Positions 45,355 to 53,900 of a DNA stretch of 64,000 bases are shown piece after piece (positions within the stretch are counted from its first letter, which is position 1; each line of letters opens with the position of its first letter). Source of the stretch: Sediminibacterium goheungense (GTDB taxonomy: Bacteria; Bacteroidota; Bacteroidia; Chitinophagales; Chitinophagaceae); contig NZ_SNWP01000011.1 in the NCBI RefSeq assembly GCF_004361915.1, positions 372,001 to 436,000 of the forward strand, given 5' to 3'. The notes below the pieces were generated by a model. That model was given only the letters and a program-made list of their open reading frames with translations, did not search any database and was not told the origin of the DNA. Position numbers and translations under genes: made by a program.

Positions 45355-46554
45355 CTATGTATTCAAAATTAGGGTTTTGTTCTGAATGATGTGGTAGAGT
45401 TTCAAAGTAAGGGCCTGAAACAGCATTTTAGCGTTGGCATTCCGTTCAATATAATAGGAGGCGCGATCCAATTCTTCAATAATGGCCTGTTGCTGGCTAA
45501 CAGAAGCTATTTTATTGAGTCTCACAGCAAAATCACGTTCCTGATCACCCGTATGTACCTTTTCAGTACCCAATACCCTGATGCGTATACTGGTTTCAAG
45601 AAGATGGTTAAAATAACGGAGAAACTGCTTTTGCTTCTCTCTGCCCAGCTCACTGATTTCGGCCGTAAACCTGATTTGTGCGAGTGGGCCACCTTTTAAT
45701 GTGGCATTCAGCCAGTCCCGAAGCAGACTTTGCCAGTCTTCTTCAGCATGTTGTAATAACTGAAGTGCTTCCCGGTAATTACCTTCTGCTATGGCGGCAA
45801 TTTGCCTGGCTGTTTCAGGAGAAGCTTTGGCCCTGCTGAGAAGTGCTGCTTCTATTTCTTTATCATCCGGCATCGGAATTTTTACGAGCTGGCACCGGCT
45901 CAGAATAGTAGGTAAAATCTGCTCTTCACTTTCGGCTACCAGTATAAAAAGTGTATTCGGAGGAGGCTCTTCAATAAGCTTGAGTAACTTATTCCCTTCT
46001 TTACCCAGGTATTCAGGCATCCACAATACTAATACCTTGTATTCACTCTCAAAACTCTTCAGACTCAGTTTATGGATGATATCGTTACATTCATGTGCTG
46101 TTATATTTCCCTGTTTGTTTTCCGCACCAATGAACTGAAGCCAGTCATATACATTACCATACGGGTATTGTTTGATAAACTCACGCCACTCACTGATGTA
46201 ATCGGTACTGATGGGCTTATCGCCTGCTTTCCGAGGAATTACCGGATAGGAGAAATGCAGGTCAGGATGAATCAGCTGTTCAGCCCTGCTAAAGGACGAC
46301 TGGGAAATAATTTCATCAGGGCCTACATAAGCCGGTCCCGACTGCATAGGGGTAAAACCTCCAAAAAGATCCGCAACAGGTTCAGAGGCGGTTGGTTGGC
46401 AAATAACCAGTTGGGAAAATGCTATGGCAAGCGGCAATGCACCGCTGCCTTCCTTTCCTAAAAACAGCAGGGCATGACTCAGCCTGTTATGCTGAACCAT
46501 TTCGGCCAGGTGTTGCTTAACCGCCTCTTGTCCTATGATATCTTTAAACAGCAT
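45355..46554 (-). CDS. holB: DNA polymerase III subunit delta' (clamp loader)
   Basis: A 399-residue AAA+ clamp-loader protein. The N-terminus shows DIIGQEAVKQHLAEMVQHNRLSHALLFLGKEGSGALPLAIAFSQ (about 6-50), with a degenerate Walker A, as expected for delta'. NKLLKLIEEPPPNTLFILVAESEEQILPTILSRCQLVKIP is the sensor 1/SRC region. It lacks the Cys-zinc module of E. coli delta'. A hairpin CCGCC-TGT-GGCGG follows the stop (45340-45352). Confidence 0.9.
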   Translation of the reverse strand: MLFKDIIGQEAVKQHLAEMVQHNRLSHALLFLGKEGSGALPLAIAFSQLVICQPTASEPVADLFGGFTPMQSGPAYVGPDEIISQSSFSRAEQLIHPDLHFSYPVIPRKAGDKPISTDYISEWREFIKQYPYGNVYDWLQFIGAENKQGNITAHECNDIIHKLSLKSFESEYKVLVLWMPEYLGKEGNKLLKLIEEPPPNTLFILVAESEEQILPTILSRCQLVKIPMPDDKEIEAALLSRAKASPETARQIAAIAEGNYREALQLLQHAEEDWQSLLRDWLNATLKGGPLAQIRFTAEISELGREKQKQFLRYFNHLLETSIRIRVLGTEKVHTGDQERDFAVRLNKIASVSQQQAIIEELDRASYYIERNANAKMLFQALTLKLYHIIQNKTLILNT

Positions 46555-46656
46555 GTGAAAAACGAAAGTAAGCTAACTGAGCCATTATCGATAAATCTGT
46601 GAGGAAGTTTACAGAGATGTGTGAATCGTGACTATTGAACCGGGCATCAGGTTGTT

Positions 46657-47757
46657 TTATTTAGTAAGTAGCGTTTTTAAAGCTGTTTTGGTAGGTAGGT
46701 ACAATTTGTAAGCTTTAGCAAAAATATGCTGTTGATCAGCAGGTAATGTAATTTCAATAATCGCATCACTTTTATCCTTACAAATGATAATACCCACAGT
46801 AGGTTTTTCAAAAGATTTTTTAACGTATCGATCATAGTAATTAACGTACATCTGCATTTGTCCGATATCCTGGTGTTTTAATTTCCCGATTTTTAAATCC
46901 ACTAAAACAAAACATTGTAATAATCTATTGTAAAGTACAAGATCAACATAAAAATCTTCATCATCAAAGGAGAATCTTACCTGTCTGCCACCAAATAAAA
47001 ATCCTTTACCCATTTCAAGAAGAAACTGTTCTATTTTATTGATAATAGCCGTTTCAAACTCAGATTCAGTATAGGAAGCAGCTTCCTCCATACCTAAAAA
47101 TTCAAGTATATACTTTGATTTAATTACATCCTCAGGTTTTTCAATTACCTGTCCTTTTGCGGCAAGCTGCCTGACTTTTTTCTTGTCTTTGCTAATCAGC
47201 AAACGCTCAAATAAACCGCTATCATATTGCCTTTTTAATTCTCGCACACTCCAGTTATTCTGCCTGGCTTCTATTTCATAAAAGGCTCTTTCCTGTTTAT
47301 TTTTGATTCGAATAAGCGTTACATAATGCGACCATGATAAAGGAAAAATATTTTGAATGGAAGTCTTTGAAAGTCTTTCTGATAAAGGTTTCGATGCAGA
47401 TATTGATTTTGTTCTTTTTACTGTCAGAGATTTCCGAGACACTGTCTCGGAAATCTCTGACAAACCAGTTTTTCGTTTGTATAATAAATAAAATAACCGC
47501 ATATTTTCGAGGTTGTCGTCTGAAAATCCTTTGCCAAATTGTTTGGTAAGGGTATCGCTTAATTTCTTAATTACTTCCTGGCCATAAGTAGCTTTGGTAC
47601 TCCCTTTTTGTTCCTGTTCTACAATGAGCTTGCCCAAATGAAAATAGGTAACTACTATCAGACTGTTGGTGTGTTTAACCACTTCCTGACGTGCCGATTG
47701 AACAAGTTTTACAGCCTGTTTAATCCACAGATGGGTAGTTGTTTTTTTAATTTTCAT
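46657..47757 (-). CDS. DUF1016/YhcG-type PD-(D/E)XK nuclease-domain protein
   Basis: A 366-residue protein with an N-terminal DUF1016_N region (about 10-95; YFHLGKLIVEQEQKG, YGQEVIKKLSDTL) and a C-terminal PD-(D/E)XK nuclease-like domain (about 190-350). The catalytic pattern appears as DFYVDLVLYNRLLQCFVLVDLK. Members are patchily distributed and often sit in mobile or defence regions, although no mobile element is seen here. Codons 99-112 (SEISETVSRKSLTV) are encoded by a perfect 39 nt palindrome. The role is unknown. Confidence 0.85.
   Translation of the reverse strand: MKIKKTTTHLWIKQAVKLVQSARQEVVKHTNSLIVVTYFHLGKLIVEQEQKGSTKATYGQEVIKKLSDTLTKQFGKGFSDDNLENMRLFYLLYKRKTGLSEISETVSRKSLTVKRTKSISASKPLSERLSKTSIQNIFPLSWSHYVTLIRIKNKQERAFYEIEARQNNWSVRELKRQYDSGLFERLLISKDKKKVRQLAAKGQVIEKPEDVIKSKYILEFLGMEEAASYTESEFETAIINKIEQFLLEMGKGFLFGGRQVRFSFDDEDFYVDLVLYNRLLQCFVLVDLKIGKLKHQDIGQMQMYVNYYDRYVKKSFEKPTVGIIICKDKSDAIIEITLPADQQHIFAKAYKLYLPTKTALKTLLTK
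47423..47461. repeat. Perfect palindrome inside the DUF1016 gene
   Basis: GTCAGAGATTTCCGAGACA (47423-47441) and TGTCTCGGAAATCTCTGAC (47443-47461) are perfectly complementary over 19 bp with one base between. It lies in frame at the junction between the two protein domains. Confidence 0.9.
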
Positions 47758-47995
47758 ACTGTTGTCTCCTGCTGGTAACAGGTTCCGTTTACAAGTATCT
47801 ATTTTAAAACAACTATAAAGAAGTACAATATGAATACGGGGAAAAATTTATCTCAAACACTCATTGAATAAACCTGAGATCTAGTGTTGTAGGCTTAAAT
47901 AGAAGGAAATTAGAAAACTCCGGATGTGATGTAGTGAATTTTAAAAATATCAAATCAGCTGAAGCGAAGTAAATACGGATGTAATGATTATGTGA

Positions 47996-48038
47996 AAAAT
48001 AAAGAGACCGATCACATAGTAATCGGTCTCTTTATTTT
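47996..48038 (-). terminator. Terminator of the glutathione peroxidase gene
   Basis: AAAATAAAGAGACCGAT (47996-48012) and ATCGGTCTCTTTATTTT (48022-48038) form a 17 bp stem. It lies 16 bases beyond the stop codon on the minus strand. The remainder of the 47758-48053 gap shows nothing recognisable. Confidence 0.85.
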
Positions 48039-48053
48039 GCGGATATGAATACT

Positions 48054-48587
48054 TTATTTTACGTACTTCAAAATTTCTTCGCTATCGGGTGTTACTTTGC
48101 TTGGAAAGTAAGCAATCATCTTTCCATTTTCATCTAACAGGAATTTATTAAAGTTCCATTTAATTTCTGCATCTAAAACACCATTTTTGGCTTTGCTGGT
48201 GAGCCACTGATAAATGGGTGCCATATCTTCACCTTTTACACTTACTTTACTGGCCAGTGGAAATTTCACACCGAAACGTGCTTTGCAGAATTCCTGAATT
48301 TCGCCATCACTGCCTGGTTCCTGTCCGCCAAAATTATTAGCCGGGAAGCCAACAATGACCAGTTTATCTTTATATTCATCATATACTTTTTGTAATGCTT
48401 CGTATTGAGGCGTGTAACCACATTTGGAAGCGGTATTTACAACCAGTATTTTTTTGCCTTTGAATTTTGAAAAATCGATCGTGCCACCCTCGATAGATTT
48501 TACTTTAAACGAATGGATACTGCCGTTGTCGGGTAAAGTAAATGCTGACAGCAGGACAACAGTCAGAAGTGTTAAGAAGTATTTCAT
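48054..48587 (-). CDS. Glutathione peroxidase-family thiol peroxidase, exported
   Basis: A 177-residue peroxidase. The signal peptide is MKYFLTLLTVVLLSAFTLPDNG, so the enzyme is probably periplasmic. The peroxidatic Cys56 sits in VNTASKCGYTPQYEAL (Cys, not selenocysteine). FPANNFGGQEPGS and IKWNFNKFLLDENG complete the tetrad with Gln and Trp. Such Cys-type enzymes usually use thioredoxin rather than glutathione. Confidence 0.94.
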   Translation of the reverse strand: MKYFLTLLTVVLLSAFTLPDNGSIHSFKVKSIEGGTIDFSKFKGKKILVVNTASKCGYTPQYEALQKVYDEYKDKLVIVGFPANNFGGQEPGSDGEIQEFCKARFGVKFPLASKVSVKGEDMAPIYQWLTSKAKNGVLDAEIKWNFNKFLLDENGKMIAYFPSKVTPDSEEILKYVK

Positions 48588-48653
48588 TGGTTGTTTTTTT
48601 CAAAATAACAGCTAATTCCGCAAATTGTTCCGCTTTTTAGGTAAACGGAAGTT

Positions 48654-49343
48654 TTAAATGGTGTAAGCAGCCGCTGCTACACTTAGTTTGGTATTGGTAA
48701 CGGATAAAATATACGAGCCACAGGCTTCAATAGTTGCCCCGGTGGTAATTACATCGTCGACCAGTAAAATATGCTTGTTTAAGAGTAGTTCGGGTTCATT
48801 TACTTCAAAAACACCTTCCATGTTGAGCCATCTTGCTACCCGGCCATGGGTGGTTTGGCTTTCCGTATACTGTTTTCGCCTTAGCGCGTGGCATATAACT
48901 GGTAAGCCCGTGATTTCACTTATGCCATTACAGATGATTTCGGCTTGGTTATAACCTCTTGTAAACTGCTTTCTTTCATTTAAAGGCAGGGGTAGGAGCA
49001 GGTCGATATCGGTAAAACGACCTGAATCTAGCATTGCCAGCCCCATCATTCTACCCAAAAACAGCCCGGCAGGGCGGTTTCCCCGGTATTTTAACTGGAT
49101 CATGAGGTCCTGTACCAGCGAATTTTTGGTAAAATAGTACAAAGCAGCCGCCTGTTCCAACTGTAACCGGCCATAAAAAGCCTTTTCCACCGGATTACCA
49201 GGGTGCAAAAAAAAGCCGGTTTTAGGTAATTGATAAATGCAGCGGTTGCACAATAAATGCTTTAAAGCCAAAGCATCACTTTTACAGCCGATACATTGAT
49301 GCGGGAAAAAAAGTTGTATAAGCGAAGATAACCCTTTGTTCAT
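48654..49343 (-). CDS. comF: ComF family phosphoribosyltransferase-like protein
   Basis: A 229-residue protein of the ComF/GntX family. An N-terminal zinc finger (CIGCKSDALALKHLLCNRC, about 17-35) precedes a type I PRTase domain with the PRPP motif ILLVDDVITTGAT (about 193-205) and LPLPLNERKQFTRGYNQAE. ComF supports natural transformation in some bacteria. Here no other competence genes are near, but radA follows on the same strand 82 bp upstream. Confidence 0.9.
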   Translation of the reverse strand: MNKGLSSLIQLFFPHQCIGCKSDALALKHLLCNRCIYQLPKTGFFLHPGNPVEKAFYGRLQLEQAAALYYFTKNSLVQDLMIQLKYRGNRPAGLFLGRMMGLAMLDSGRFTDIDLLLPLPLNERKQFTRGYNQAEIICNGISEITGLPVICHALRRKQYTESQTTHGRVARWLNMEGVFEVNEPELLLNKHILLVDDVITTGATIEACGSYILSVTNTKLSVAAAAYTI

Positions 49344-49425
49344 CTAATGAAGCTACGCAGGGGTCATTGCGTATTTCCCGCAAATTTTATAAAAGGTGTT
49401 ACTGTAAGTTTTGAAAGTACAGTTG

Positions 49426-50799
49426 TTAATTAAACAACTGTTGGTACACTTCATCTACCCTGCTTAATGCTACTATCTGAATTTTATAGGCCTGTGGGTT
49501 AAAACTTTTCTTGTTGTATTTGGAGACAAATATTTTTTCGAAACCAAGTTTCTCGGCTTCTGCTATACGTTGTTCAATTTTATTTACGGCTCTGATTTCT
49601 CCATTTAAACCGACTTCACCCGCAAAACAAATATGGTGTGGTAATGGACTATCTTCATAAGAAGATAGCAGCGCACAGATAACGGCAAGGTCAATCGAAG
49701 GATCTTCCACTTTAATACCTCCTGCAATATTTACAAAAACATCCTTCATGCCAAACTGAAAACCTCCCCGTTTTTCGAGAACAGCCAGTAATAGTTGCAG
49801 GCGCCTCAGATCAAAACCTGTAACGGTACGTTGTGGTGTTCCATATACGCTTTGTGTAACCAAAGCCTGCACTTCTATTAACAGCGGACGCATACCTTCC
49901 AGAGTAGCAGCTATGGCACTGCCACTTAACTGATCTTCCCGCTGTGCAATTAATATTTCGGATGGATTTGATACCACGCGCATTCCATCGCCGGTCATTT
50001 CATAAATGCCAAGTTCTGCAGTACTGCCAAAGCGATTTTTAAGCGTACGGAGAATTCTGTAGGCATAATGTCTGTCGCCTTCGAACTGCAAAACCGTGTC
50101 TACCATGTGTTCCAGCACTTTCGGACCCGCTATGGCACCGTCTTTTGTGATGTGGCCAATTAAAAAAACCGGGGTATTGGTTTCTTTGGCAAAACGTTGA
50201 AATTCTGCTGCGCACTCACGTATTTGGGAAACGGTACCTGCAGATGAATCAATCATATTCGATTGAAGTGTTTGAATGGAGTCAACAATTACCAATTGCG
50301 GTCTCAGCTTTTTAATTTCCTGAAATATGGTTTGTGTAGAAGTTTCGGTAAGAAGGTAAAAGTTCTCGTTTTTAATTTTCAGTCGGTCGGCCCGCATTTT
50401 AATCTGCTGTTCGCTTTCTTCACCACTTATATACAGAACCGTGAGCTGGTTCATGCGCAAACCATCCTGAAGGAAAAGGGTACTCTTACCAATACCCGGT
50501 TCTCCGGCAACCAGAACAATACTACCCGGAACAATACCGCCACCTAGTACACGGTCGAGTTCATCATCCTGACTTTTGATTCTTTTTTCCTCTGTTGTAA
50601 CCACTTCGCTCAGTGAAATTGTTTTTGCATTTCTTTTTTCCTGTTTGTAATCATCCCACTTTTCAACCGTTTTATTTCCTTTATCCAATACTTCTTCGGT
50701 GAAAGTATTCCATTGAGAACAAGAGGGACATTTTCCGATCCATTTCGCACTTTCATAACCACAATTGTTACAGAAAAAAGCAGTTTTTATTTTACTCAT
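49426..50799 (-). CDS. radA: DNA repair protein RadA
   Basis: A branch-migration helicase of recombination. The 457 residues contain an N-terminal zinc finger (CNNC and CPSC, Cys 10, 13, 24, 27), the Walker A GEPGIGKST (99-107), the KNRFG motif (LKNRFGSTAELG) and a C-terminal Lon-protease-like domain (KVEDPSIDLAVICALLSSYEDSPLP). It is complete. Confidence 0.96.
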   Translation of the reverse strand: MSKIKTAFFCNNCGYESAKWIGKCPSCSQWNTFTEEVLDKGNKTVEKWDDYKQEKRNAKTISLSEVVTTEEKRIKSQDDELDRVLGGGIVPGSIVLVAGEPGIGKSTLFLQDGLRMNQLTVLYISGEESEQQIKMRADRLKIKNENFYLLTETSTQTIFQEIKKLRPQLVIVDSIQTLQSNMIDSSAGTVSQIRECAAEFQRFAKETNTPVFLIGHITKDGAIAGPKVLEHMVDTVLQFEGDRHYAYRILRTLKNRFGSTAELGIYEMTGDGMRVVSNPSEILIAQREDQLSGSAIAATLEGMRPLLIEVQALVTQSVYGTPQRTVTGFDLRRLQLLLAVLEKRGGFQFGMKDVFVNIAGGIKVEDPSIDLAVICALLSSYEDSPLPHHICFAGEVGLNGEIRAVNKIEQRIAEAEKLGFEKIFVSKYNKKSFNPQAYKIQIVALSRVDEVYQQLFN

Positions 50800-51258
50800 T
50801 TGATAAAGGTAATGTTGATTTCATGAGTTCTTTTCATGAAAAAAATCTTCTTATGGATATATCGTTTTTCAGCAGGAAAACAGCATCATTCAGGTAAAAA
50901 AAAGAGGGCGAGAAAAACAGGAGAAAACGCTGAAATCCAATACAGACGGGCATGTAAAAGGGCCAGCATTACTGCCAGCCCTGTTTACTTACTAACCCAT
51001 TAAATTCTACCACTAAGTTACAAAACCGGGCCACATGGCAAAATAAATTTTCGATCTGTGCATAATTATTTAATATACGATTCTGTTCGTAAATGACTTT
51101 AACATATTGTTAATCATATATATCCGACCAGAGAGACCGGGTGGGGAATTTTGTCATAAAAAGAAGGCCTTTTTGGCAGAAAAAAGGGATAAAAACCCCG
51201 GAAAATGTCATTTTAAGCTTTGGTAGGCTATTTGCAGCTTTTCCTGGAAACGATCATT
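50800..51258. other. 459 bp gene-free region between divergent radA and YugP-like genes
   Basis: No convincing ORF. On the minus strand a terminator-like hairpin lies at 50960-50981 (arms GGGCTGGCA/TGCTGGCCC with two wobble pairs, then TTTTAC), although no minus-strand gene precedes it. A -33/-7-like pair (TTTTG, N18, TAACTTAG) lies just upstream. A very short RNA of about 55 nt may be made. Confidence 0.4.
50960..50981 (-). terminator. Orphan terminator-like hairpin upstream of radA
   Basis: On the minus strand a 9 bp stem (two G-T pairs) with a GTAA loop is followed by TTTTAC. It lies 160 bases upstream of radA with no gene before it. Confidence 0.45.
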
Positions 51259-51951
51259 ATGGATATGTCTATCATTTTAGTATCCCTTCTTTTTCTCGGT
51301 ATCAGTTTTCTGGTGTCATCCCGGTTAAGGGCAAAATTTACCCGGTATAGCCAGGAACCCATCGCAAATGGGTTGTCCGGTAAAGAAATAGCCGAAAAAA
51401 TGCTACATGACAATGGAATATATGATGTAAAAGTTATATCTGTTGACGGTTTTTTATCGGATCATTATAATCCCATGAATAAAACAGTAAACCTTAGTCC
51501 GGAAGTATATAGTGGTACAAGTATAGCCTCGGCGGCTGTGGCTGCCCACGAATGCGGGCATGCTGTTCAACATGCAACGGCCTATAACTGGCTTATGATG
51601 CGTAGCCGTTTGGTACCCTTTGTACAATTCAGTAGTTCTATTGTGCAGTGGGTATTATTAGCCGGGATTATTCTGATAAATACATTTCCTATGTTATTAC
51701 TGGGTGGTATTATTTTATTCGGCTTAACTACCTTATTCTCTGTTATTACCTTACCGGTAGAATTCGATGCCAGTAACCGTGCATTGGCTTGGTTACACAA
51801 TAGAAATATATTGGTGCAACGTGAGCAGGAAGGGGCTAAAGATGCTTTAAAATGGGCCGCAATGACCTATGTAGTAGCTGCATTGGCTTCTGTAGCAACG
51901 CTGATTCAATATGTATTAATCTTTTTGAACGGATCCAGAAACGACGACTAA
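51259..51951 (+). CDS. YugP-type zinc metallopeptidase, membrane-bound
   Basis: A 230-residue membrane protease of the neutral zinc metallopeptidase_2 (YugP) family. The start is set at ATG 51259 (MDMSIILVSLLFLGISFL); an earlier in-frame TTG at 51220 would add 13 residues without family support. The zinc motif is AAHECGHAVQHA (HECGH at 97-101), and three or more transmembrane segments flank it. The third ligand is probably in LPVEFDASNRAL. Its physiological substrate is unknown. Confidence 0.92.
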   Translation: MDMSIILVSLLFLGISFLVSSRLRAKFTRYSQEPIANGLSGKEIAEKMLHDNGIYDVKVISVDGFLSDHYNPMNKTVNLSPEVYSGTSIASAAVAAHECGHAVQHATAYNWLMMRSRLVPFVQFSSSIVQWVLLAGIILINTFPMLLLGGIILFGLTTLFSVITLPVEFDASNRALAWLHNRNILVQREQEGAKDALKWAAMTYVVAALASVATLIQYVLIFLNGSRNDD

Positions 51952-51961
51952 ATAAATGGAA

Positions 51962-52018
51962 GTGAATGGTGAATAGTCAATGGTAAATGAATTGACCATT
52001 CACCATTGACTATTCACG
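51962..52018. repeat. Large heptamer-family hairpin between YugP and RNase G genes
   Basis: GTGAATAGTCAATGGT (51970-51985) pairs perfectly with ACCATTGACTATTCAC (52003-52018); four more pairs follow a mismatch. It lies between convergent genes and may terminate both. The units match those at 12640-12748 and 22508-22529. Confidence 0.8.
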
Positions 52019-52020
52019 GA

Positions 52021-53580
52021 TTAAAATTTTATTTCCTCTTCTCTTTCATCAAAGAATTTGAATTCAGTGAGGTGATAATTGGTATTAGCCTGAGCTTTTA
52101 ATTTTACCTTATGTTTTTTCTTCCATTTTTTTATGATAGAAGAAAATAAACCTTTCGTGAGATAGGAATGAACAATGGGGTGTACAACAATCGTAAGATT
52201 TTTGTGCGAGTGACTTACGAGGTAGTGTAATTTCTTTTCAATCTCGTCTTCCAGTAATAATGTAGAAGTAATTTTTCCGGTACCATTACAGGTTGGACAA
52301 CTTTCTGCTGTATTAATATTTACCTCCGGACGCATGCGCTGACGGGTAATCTGCAGTAGTCCGAATTTTGAGATGGGCAATACAGAATGCTTGGCACGAT
52401 CAGCTTTCATGAACTGCTCCATGGCTTCCTGCACTTTGCGCTTGTTGTCGGGTAATTTCATATCTATAAAATCAACCACGATAATACCGCCTATATCACG
52501 CAGTCTCAACTGACGTGCAATTTCTTCTGCTGCTTCGAGGTTCGTTTCAAGTGCGTTGTCTTCCTGGTTATTGCTTACACTTTTATAACCACTGTTTACA
52601 TCCACTACATGCAATGCTTCAGTATGTTCTATAATCAGATAAGCACCACTGGGTAGATTTACTGTTTTACCAAAGGATGATTTCACTTGCTTGGTTACAC
52701 CAAATTGGTCGAATATGGGTAAGCCATTGTGATAAAGTGACACAATATCTGTTTTATCAGGTGCAATTCGTTGTATATAAGATTGTGTAACCTGAAACAG
52801 ATTTTTATCATTGACAACAATACGATTAAAATCGGCACTCAATAAATCACGGAGAATACTGGTTGTCTTGGTTTCCTCACTCATGATCCTCACCGGTGCT
52901 ACGGCACCTTTCAGGTTTTGCTGAATGGTTTTCCATGTTTCCACGAGCGATAGCATATCCTGATGTAACTCAGCGGTGGTTTTACCTTCTGCTGCCGTAC
53001 GTACAATGACACCAAAATTTTTGGGGCGAATAGCTTCCACAATTTTGTGGAGACGTTTACGCTCTTCAGATGAGTGAATCTTTTTTGAAACAGCAACAAT
53101 CTCATTAAAGGGAGTTACCACTACAAACCTACCCGGTAAAGAGAGTTCACAACTTAATCTTGGACCCTTTGCAGCGATGGGTTCTTTTAATATCTGAACC
53201 AGTACATGTGGTTTGCCATTCAATACCTCATTAATCTTACCTGTTTTTACGATTTCAGGCTCCGACTGGAATTTTGCAAAATCAAAAGGCTGATCACCCT
53301 TATCGCCCATGGCAATTTGGGTAAACTTGATGATGGAACGTGCATATGGGCTCAGATCGGTGTAATGCAGAAATGCATCTTTTTCGAAGCCTACGTCTAC
53401 AAATGCAGCGTTAAGGCCAGGAATGAGCTTTTTTACTTTACCCAGATACAAATCACCTACTGCAAAGTTGGCATCTGTTTTTTCGTTGTGCAGCTCCACC
53501 AGTTTCTTGTCTTCCAATAAGGCTATTTCCACGCCTGTTGGAGCGGCATTAATAATAAGTTCTTTGTTCACAAAGTGCAA
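52021..53580 (-). CDS. rng: Rne/Rng family ribonuclease (RNase G)
   Basis: An endoribonuclease for rRNA maturation and mRNA decay. The 519 residues carry an N-terminal S1-like domain (GDLYLGKVKKLIPGLNAAFVDVGFEKDAFLHYTDL), the catalytic region with DVNSGYKSV and GGIIVVDFIDMK (two Asp), and the zinc-link CPTCNGTG (about 433-440). It lacks the RNase E C-terminal scaffold, hence RNase G. A small basic protein gene precedes it. Confidence 0.95.
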   Translation of the reverse strand: MHFVNKELIINAAPTGVEIALLEDKKLVELHNEKTDANFAVGDLYLGKVKKLIPGLNAAFVDVGFEKDAFLHYTDLSPYARSIIKFTQIAMGDKGDQPFDFAKFQSEPEIVKTGKINEVLNGKPHVLVQILKEPIAAKGPRLSCELSLPGRFVVVTPFNEIVAVSKKIHSSEERKRLHKIVEAIRPKNFGVIVRTAAEGKTTAELHQDMLSLVETWKTIQQNLKGAVAPVRIMSEETKTTSILRDLLSADFNRIVVNDKNLFQVTQSYIQRIAPDKTDIVSLYHNGLPIFDQFGVTKQVKSSFGKTVNLPSGAYLIIEHTEALHVVDVNSGYKSVSNNQEDNALETNLEAAEEIARQLRLRDIGGIIVVDFIDMKLPDNKRKVQEAMEQFMKADRAKHSVLPISKFGLLQITRQRMRPEVNINTAESCPTCNGTGKITSTLLLEDEIEKKLHYLVSHSHKNLTIVVHPIVHSYLTKGLFSSIIKKWKKKHKVKLKAQANTNYHLTEFKFFDEREEEIKF

Positions 53581-53708
53581 CTTTTAAATACAAAATCACA
53601 TACCGGTATACGGTATATCAGCATCCACAACATCTGATGGAGCAGCCAATGGGAAGGAAAAGGTAAAGTTGCTGGTCGGAAGGAAAGGCTGCTTCCAGAT
53701 AAGTGTTA

Positions 53709-53747
53709 AACGGGTCTGGTTAAGCACAGCGCATTACCAGACCCGTT
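53709..53747 (-). terminator. Terminator after the small basic protein gene
   Basis: AACGGGTCTGGT (53709-53720) and ACCAGACCCGTT (53736-53747) form a 12 bp stem. It lies 24 bases beyond the stop of the 31-residue gene on the minus strand; the following T-run is weak (TTTAACACTT). Confidence 0.7.
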
Positions 53748-53771
53748 GTGTATTGAGGTCGAAAGAAGGAA

Positions 53772-53867
53772 CTATTTGTTCTTCTTCTTATGACGATTCT
53801 TTCTCAGACGCTTTTTACGTTTGTGTGTAGCGATCTTATGACGCTTTCTCTTCTTACCACAAGGCAT
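53772..53867 (-). CDS. 31-residue basic AURKAIP1/COX24 (mS38)-like peptide
   Basis: An ORF too short for common gene finders, from ATG 53867 to TAG 53772. It starts MPCGKKRKRHKIATHKRKKR and 20 of its 31 residues are Lys, Arg or His. I recognise it as the Bacteroidota peptide with a COX24/AURKAIP1-type domain, related to mitochondrial ribosomal protein mS38. It is therefore probably a small-subunit ribosome component or assembly factor. The rng - small peptide - TPR - HU order supports it as a real gene. Its own terminator lies downstream. Confidence 0.75.
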   Translation of the reverse strand: MPCGKKRKRHKIATHKRKKRLRKNRHKKKNK

Positions 53868-53900
53868 ACCAAAGTAATTTTATACAGTTAAAAAATAAAT

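Noticed and set aside
53601..53625. ATACCG/CGGTAT repeat words upstream of RNase G as an operator.
   Set aside because: Short and imperfect, with no second copy in the window; cannot be separated from chance.
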